DNA of 64,000 nucleotides, taken from contig CANMCX010000002.1 in assembly GCA_947496465.1 (NCBI GenBank), forward strand, positions 620,001 through 684,000, written 5' to 3'. Position numbers and translations under genes: made by a program. This document shows positions 61,992-64,000 of this stretch, one piece after another (position 1 is the first letter of the stretch; each line of letters begins with the position of its first letter). This DNA comes from Marinifilum_A sediminis (lineage in GTDB: Bacteria; Bacteroidota; Bacteroidia; Bacteroidales; Marinifilaceae). A model generated the notes under the pieces. It made no database searches. It had not been told where the DNA came from and saw only the letters and a list, made by a program, of their open reading frames with translations.

Positions 61992-62728
61992 TGCGATACG
62001 AAATAAATCCTTCCTACAGTCTTCTTAAAGAGAAGATACTTGACATTCCTCGTATATTTGAAAATGAAGGACAAGTGATTCAAGATGGTCGAAATCTAAT
62101 TAAATCAATAAAAATAGATGATTTAATATTTAATATTAAATCATTTAAAACTCCTAACTTAATCAACAAGTATGCTTATCGTTACTTAAGAAAATCAAAG
62201 GCTAAAAGATCTTTTCAATATGGTTCTAAGTTGTTAAAATTAGGAGTTTCAACTCCAGATCCTGTAGCTTATATAGAATACTCTAAACTTGGCGGATTGA
62301 CTAGAAGTTATTATATCTCAATACAAGCTGAATATGATTACACATTCAGGGAACTAATTGGTCAAAACATTGAAAACATAAACGATGTGTTGATTGAATT
62401 CACTAGATTTACATACAACTTCCATAAGCAAGGAATTTATTTCATTGATCATTCTCCAGGGAATACACTAATAAAAGAAAACGATTCTGGTTTTAACTTT
62501 TATCTAGTAGATCTTAATCGAACCAAATTTACTTCTATTGATATAGATTTGGGCATAAAAAACTTCTACAGGCTAGGCTCTACTAAAGAAATGGTAGAAG
62601 TAATGGCAAAAGAATATGCAAAACTTTGGAATACGGATGAAAATTCTGTTATTGAAAAAATGATGCAACTAACAATGTCTCATAATGAAGCAATTAAGAA
62701 AAGAAAAGCCAAAAAGAAGAAAGCATAA
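61991..62728 (+). CDS. LPS-kinase-like (InaA/Kdo-kinase) protein
   Basis: A 245-residue kinase-fold protein. RSFQYGSKLLKLGVSTPDPVAYIEY precedes the catalytic loop FIDHSPGNTLI, which contains the Asp and Asn of the HxDxxxxN-type motif. VDLNRTKF lies at the metal-binding position. These match the lipopolysaccharide-kinase InaA/WaaP superfamily, which phosphorylates lipid A-core sugars. Start and preceding stop overlap by one base (61991). With the TagF-like gene it forms a two-gene unit that likely modifies the glycan. The C-terminus is very Lys-rich. Confidence 0.8.
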   Translation: MRYEINPSYSLLKEKILDIPRIFENEGQVIQDGRNLIKSIKIDDLIFNIKSFKTPNLINKYAYRYLRKSKAKRSFQYGSKLLKLGVSTPDPVAYIEYSKLGGLTRSYYISIQAEYDYTFRELIGQNIENINDVLIEFTRFTYNFHKQGIYFIDHSPGNTLIKENDSGFNFYLVDLNRTKFTSIDIDLGIKNFYRLGSTKEMVEVMAKEYAKLWNTDENSVIEKMMQLTMSHNEAIKKRKAKKKKA

Positions 62729-62758
62729 CTAGATAACTTGCATGCAAAGAGAATTTAA

Positions 62759-63310
62759 TTAATCTCTTTGCATTTTTATGAATTCACGAATAATAATAGG
62801 TATAGATCCTGAACAAACATTATCGAAATCAATCTCTGAAAACTTATAAAACTTAAATGCTGAAATATCATCCTTAGCGTGTATTTTATTATAATTTATC
62901 ACAGAGCATGCAAATGCCAAATCAATTGTAAATACAGAAATTCCGCCAAAAATATATTCATTGGGAAAAGACATAAAGTACTTCATGCTTTTCACATCTA
63001 AATTCAACTCTTCCTTAATTTCTCTGGAGACAGCATTTTCTGCAGTTTCCATCACATCTACAAAACCACCTGGCAAATCGAGCATTCCTTTTTGAGGTTC
63101 AATAGCTCGTTTGGTGAGAAGAATTTCACCATCATCGTTAACTATTAATGCGGCTACAGCAGCAGCTGAATTTATGTACAAATGAAAATTACAGTTTTCG
63201 CAAAGAAATGAGTTATCCTCTCGATATTTAAAATTTGCACTTCCACACTTCGGACAAAAAGCAATAACATTTTCCGGAAGTGTACCTTTATTAACAGGAT
63301 TCATAAACAT
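62759..63310 (-). CDS. Nudix hydrolase with N-terminal zinc ribbon
   Basis: A 183-residue protein. Residues ~18-42 hold a zinc ribbon (CPKCGSANF and CENCNF). The Nudix box GGFVDVMETAENAVSREIKE continues EL and keeps all catalytic glutamates; the usual Gly after EE is replaced by Asn. The architecture resembles NudC-like NADH pyrophosphatases lacking the N-terminal domain. It hydrolyses a nucleoside diphosphate derivative of unknown identity. The gene is monocistronic and separated from the GGT gene by a 425-base stretch. Confidence 0.9.
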   Translation of the reverse strand: MFMNPVNKGTLPENVIAFCPKCGSANFKYREDNSFLCENCNFHLYINSAAAVAALIVNDDGEILLTKRAIEPQKGMLDLPGGFVDVMETAENAVSREIKEELNLDVKSMKYFMSFPNEYIFGGISVFTIDLAFACSVINYNKIHAKDDISAFKFYKFSEIDFDNVCSGSIPIIIREFIKMQRD

Positions 63311-63372
63311 TGATTTTTTTGAAGAATAACAAATCTAAAGGAATGATTTCTGTTAACCAACAAACAATATAA

Positions 63373-63684
63373 ATTTTCATTACAATTGTTCCATTTCTTG
63401 TTTTCATACTATTAAAAAAAATATTTTGGACTTCTATTAAGCAGGCAATTTTCTTATTTGGATTGAAATCAAACTAGGTAATCTATGCTGCATTTATAGT
63501 GATTATTTTAAAAAGTTACTACTTTTAGCAAGAAGCAAGTAACAAATGGGAACGGTCAACCTCATTTTTATTTTATATCCTGACATTAATTTCGGGGTTG
63601 TATCTTATTCAAATTGAATGGTCGCTAATTTTAATTGGACAAGATATTCAGACCGCCCATTATGTAAGCAACTAACCCAAATAC
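63373..63684 (+). pseudogene. Possible remnant of a membrane-protein gene
   Basis: One plus-strand frame reads through hydrophobic segments (IFITIVPFLVFILLKKIF, SFLFYILTLISGLYLIQIEW) but is broken by two TAG codons at about 63475 and 63529. It ends at a TAA near 63682. The amino-acid mix looks like decayed transmembrane helices. It could also be chance in AT-rich DNA. No intact gene is present between 63311 and 63735. Confidence 0.3.
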
Positions 63685-63693
63685 CATAAACCC

Positions 63694-63730
63694 AAAAAAG
63701 GCAAAACTTCTTTAAAGTTCTGCCTTTTTT
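63694..63730. terminator. Bidirectional terminator
   Basis: Sixteen-base arms AAAAAAGGCAAAACTT and AAGTTCTGCCTTTTTT pair with one mismatch around a five-base loop. On the minus strand it ends the gamma-glutamyltransferase gene. Confidence 0.8.
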
Positions 63731-63735
63731 ACTTT

Positions 63736-64000
63736 CTAATAACCAATTGCTTTGCTGTCTTTATGCCTGATTGTATCCGCACAACCAATAACATCTCCAT
63801 TCTCCTGAACGAAAATATTCGCCATCATTCCAATTTTACTCATATCTATAATCACATGCCCCATTTTCTCTAATCTCTCTCGAGTAACATTATCAATTGC
63901 ATTAGGTTCTATATAGATTTCATCTGGAAGCCATTGAGAATGAATTCTTGGTGCATTTACACATTCCTGAGGAGTCATTTCAAATTCCATTGCATTAATA
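63736..64000 (-). CDS. ggt: Gamma-glutamyltransferase, C-terminal end (5' end outside window)
   Basis: The frame is open past the right edge, so this is only the last ~88 residues of a larger protein. NAMEFEMTPQECVNAPRIHSQWLPDEIYIEP, then LEKMGHVIIDMSKIGMMANIF and GCADTIRHKDSKAIGY, match the small-subunit C-terminus of gamma-glutamyltransferase, including the family-typical D-T/P-R motif. GGT transfers the gamma-glutamyl group of glutathione and related amides and is usually periplasmic and self-processed. The catalytic threonine lies outside the window, so activity cannot be judged. It ends before a strong terminator. Confidence 0.88.
   Translation of the reverse strand, partial: INAMEFEMTPQECVNAPRIHSQWLPDEIYIEPNAIDNVTRERLEKMGHVIIDMSKIGMMANIFVQENGDVIGCADTIRHKDSKAIGY

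Overview
The window is AT-rich chromosomal DNA of a Bacteroidota bacterium, most likely a marine Bacteroidales/Marinilabiliales relative (Labilibaculum, Ancylomarina or Marinifilum type; the genus is a guess). Evidence: an RprX/RprY-like two-component pair, DUF4159, DUF5706, Wzi-type capsule and BamA-barrel proteins, Lys/Asn/Ile-rich proteins, and several promoters with the Bacteroidota -7 element TAnnTTTG. One of these, upstream of uvrA, has the full TTTG-N19-TAnnTTTG form. I saw no tRNA, rRNA, CRISPR array, prophage or intact insertion sequence.

Layout. 1-5.4 kb: the end of an unknown protein, ywbE, a DUF2007 membrane protein, a RAYT-type transposase followed by an array of decaying REP-like palindromes, then ppk1 and a SixA-like phosphatase. 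5.4-12.5 kb (minus strand): topB, a three-part phosphoesterase/kinase-like/outer-membrane-barrel protein, and an SdiA-regulated lipoprotein. 12.6-24.6 kb: HD-Pycsar-effector protein, rsmE, DUF4159 protein, PPi-signature phosphofructokinase, YgjV-GNAT fusion, RHH/SPFH pair, ECF sigma factor, uvrA and small secreted proteins. 24.6-32 kb: DHOD-like enzyme, yggS, rprXY, a Cys/Lys-rich secreted protein, TPR protein and Kef-type antiporter. 32-41 kb: HExxH protein, pterin dehydratase, pheA and a TolC/MFP/RND efflux operon. 41-53 kb: redoxins, oxidoreductases, a phosphoesterase, a 42-bp tandem repeat, membrane proteins and an M-type peptidase/propeller/barrel protein. 53-64 kb: map, ispD, a phosphonate-glycan/capsule locus, a Nudix hydrolase and the end of gamma-glutamyltransferase.

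The two most interesting regions are these. (1) The leader of pheA (34222-34530, minus strand) encodes two separate Phe-rich leader peptides, one with four consecutive Phe codons and one with 11 Phe in 34 codons. Each is followed by its own intrinsic terminator and by a segment that can form a competing antiterminator. This reads as a tandem two-stage phenylalanine attenuator. (2) A minus-strand operon (60615-54602) joins a Wzi capsule protein, a CDP-glycerol-phosphotransferase-like enzyme, a cytidylyltransferase-PEP-mutase fusion, phosphonopyruvate decarboxylase and a phosphonoacetaldehyde reductase. It faces a second phosphotransferase and an LPS-kinase-like gene. Together they predict a surface glycan carrying hydroxyethylphosphonate.

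Other notable items are a REP-like palindrome inside the RAYT coding sequence and a DUF5706 anti-phage effector domain fused to an HD domain without a cyclase next to it. Also notable are a binding-protein/TolC fusion and a candidate response-regulator site between rprX and the Cys-rich gene.
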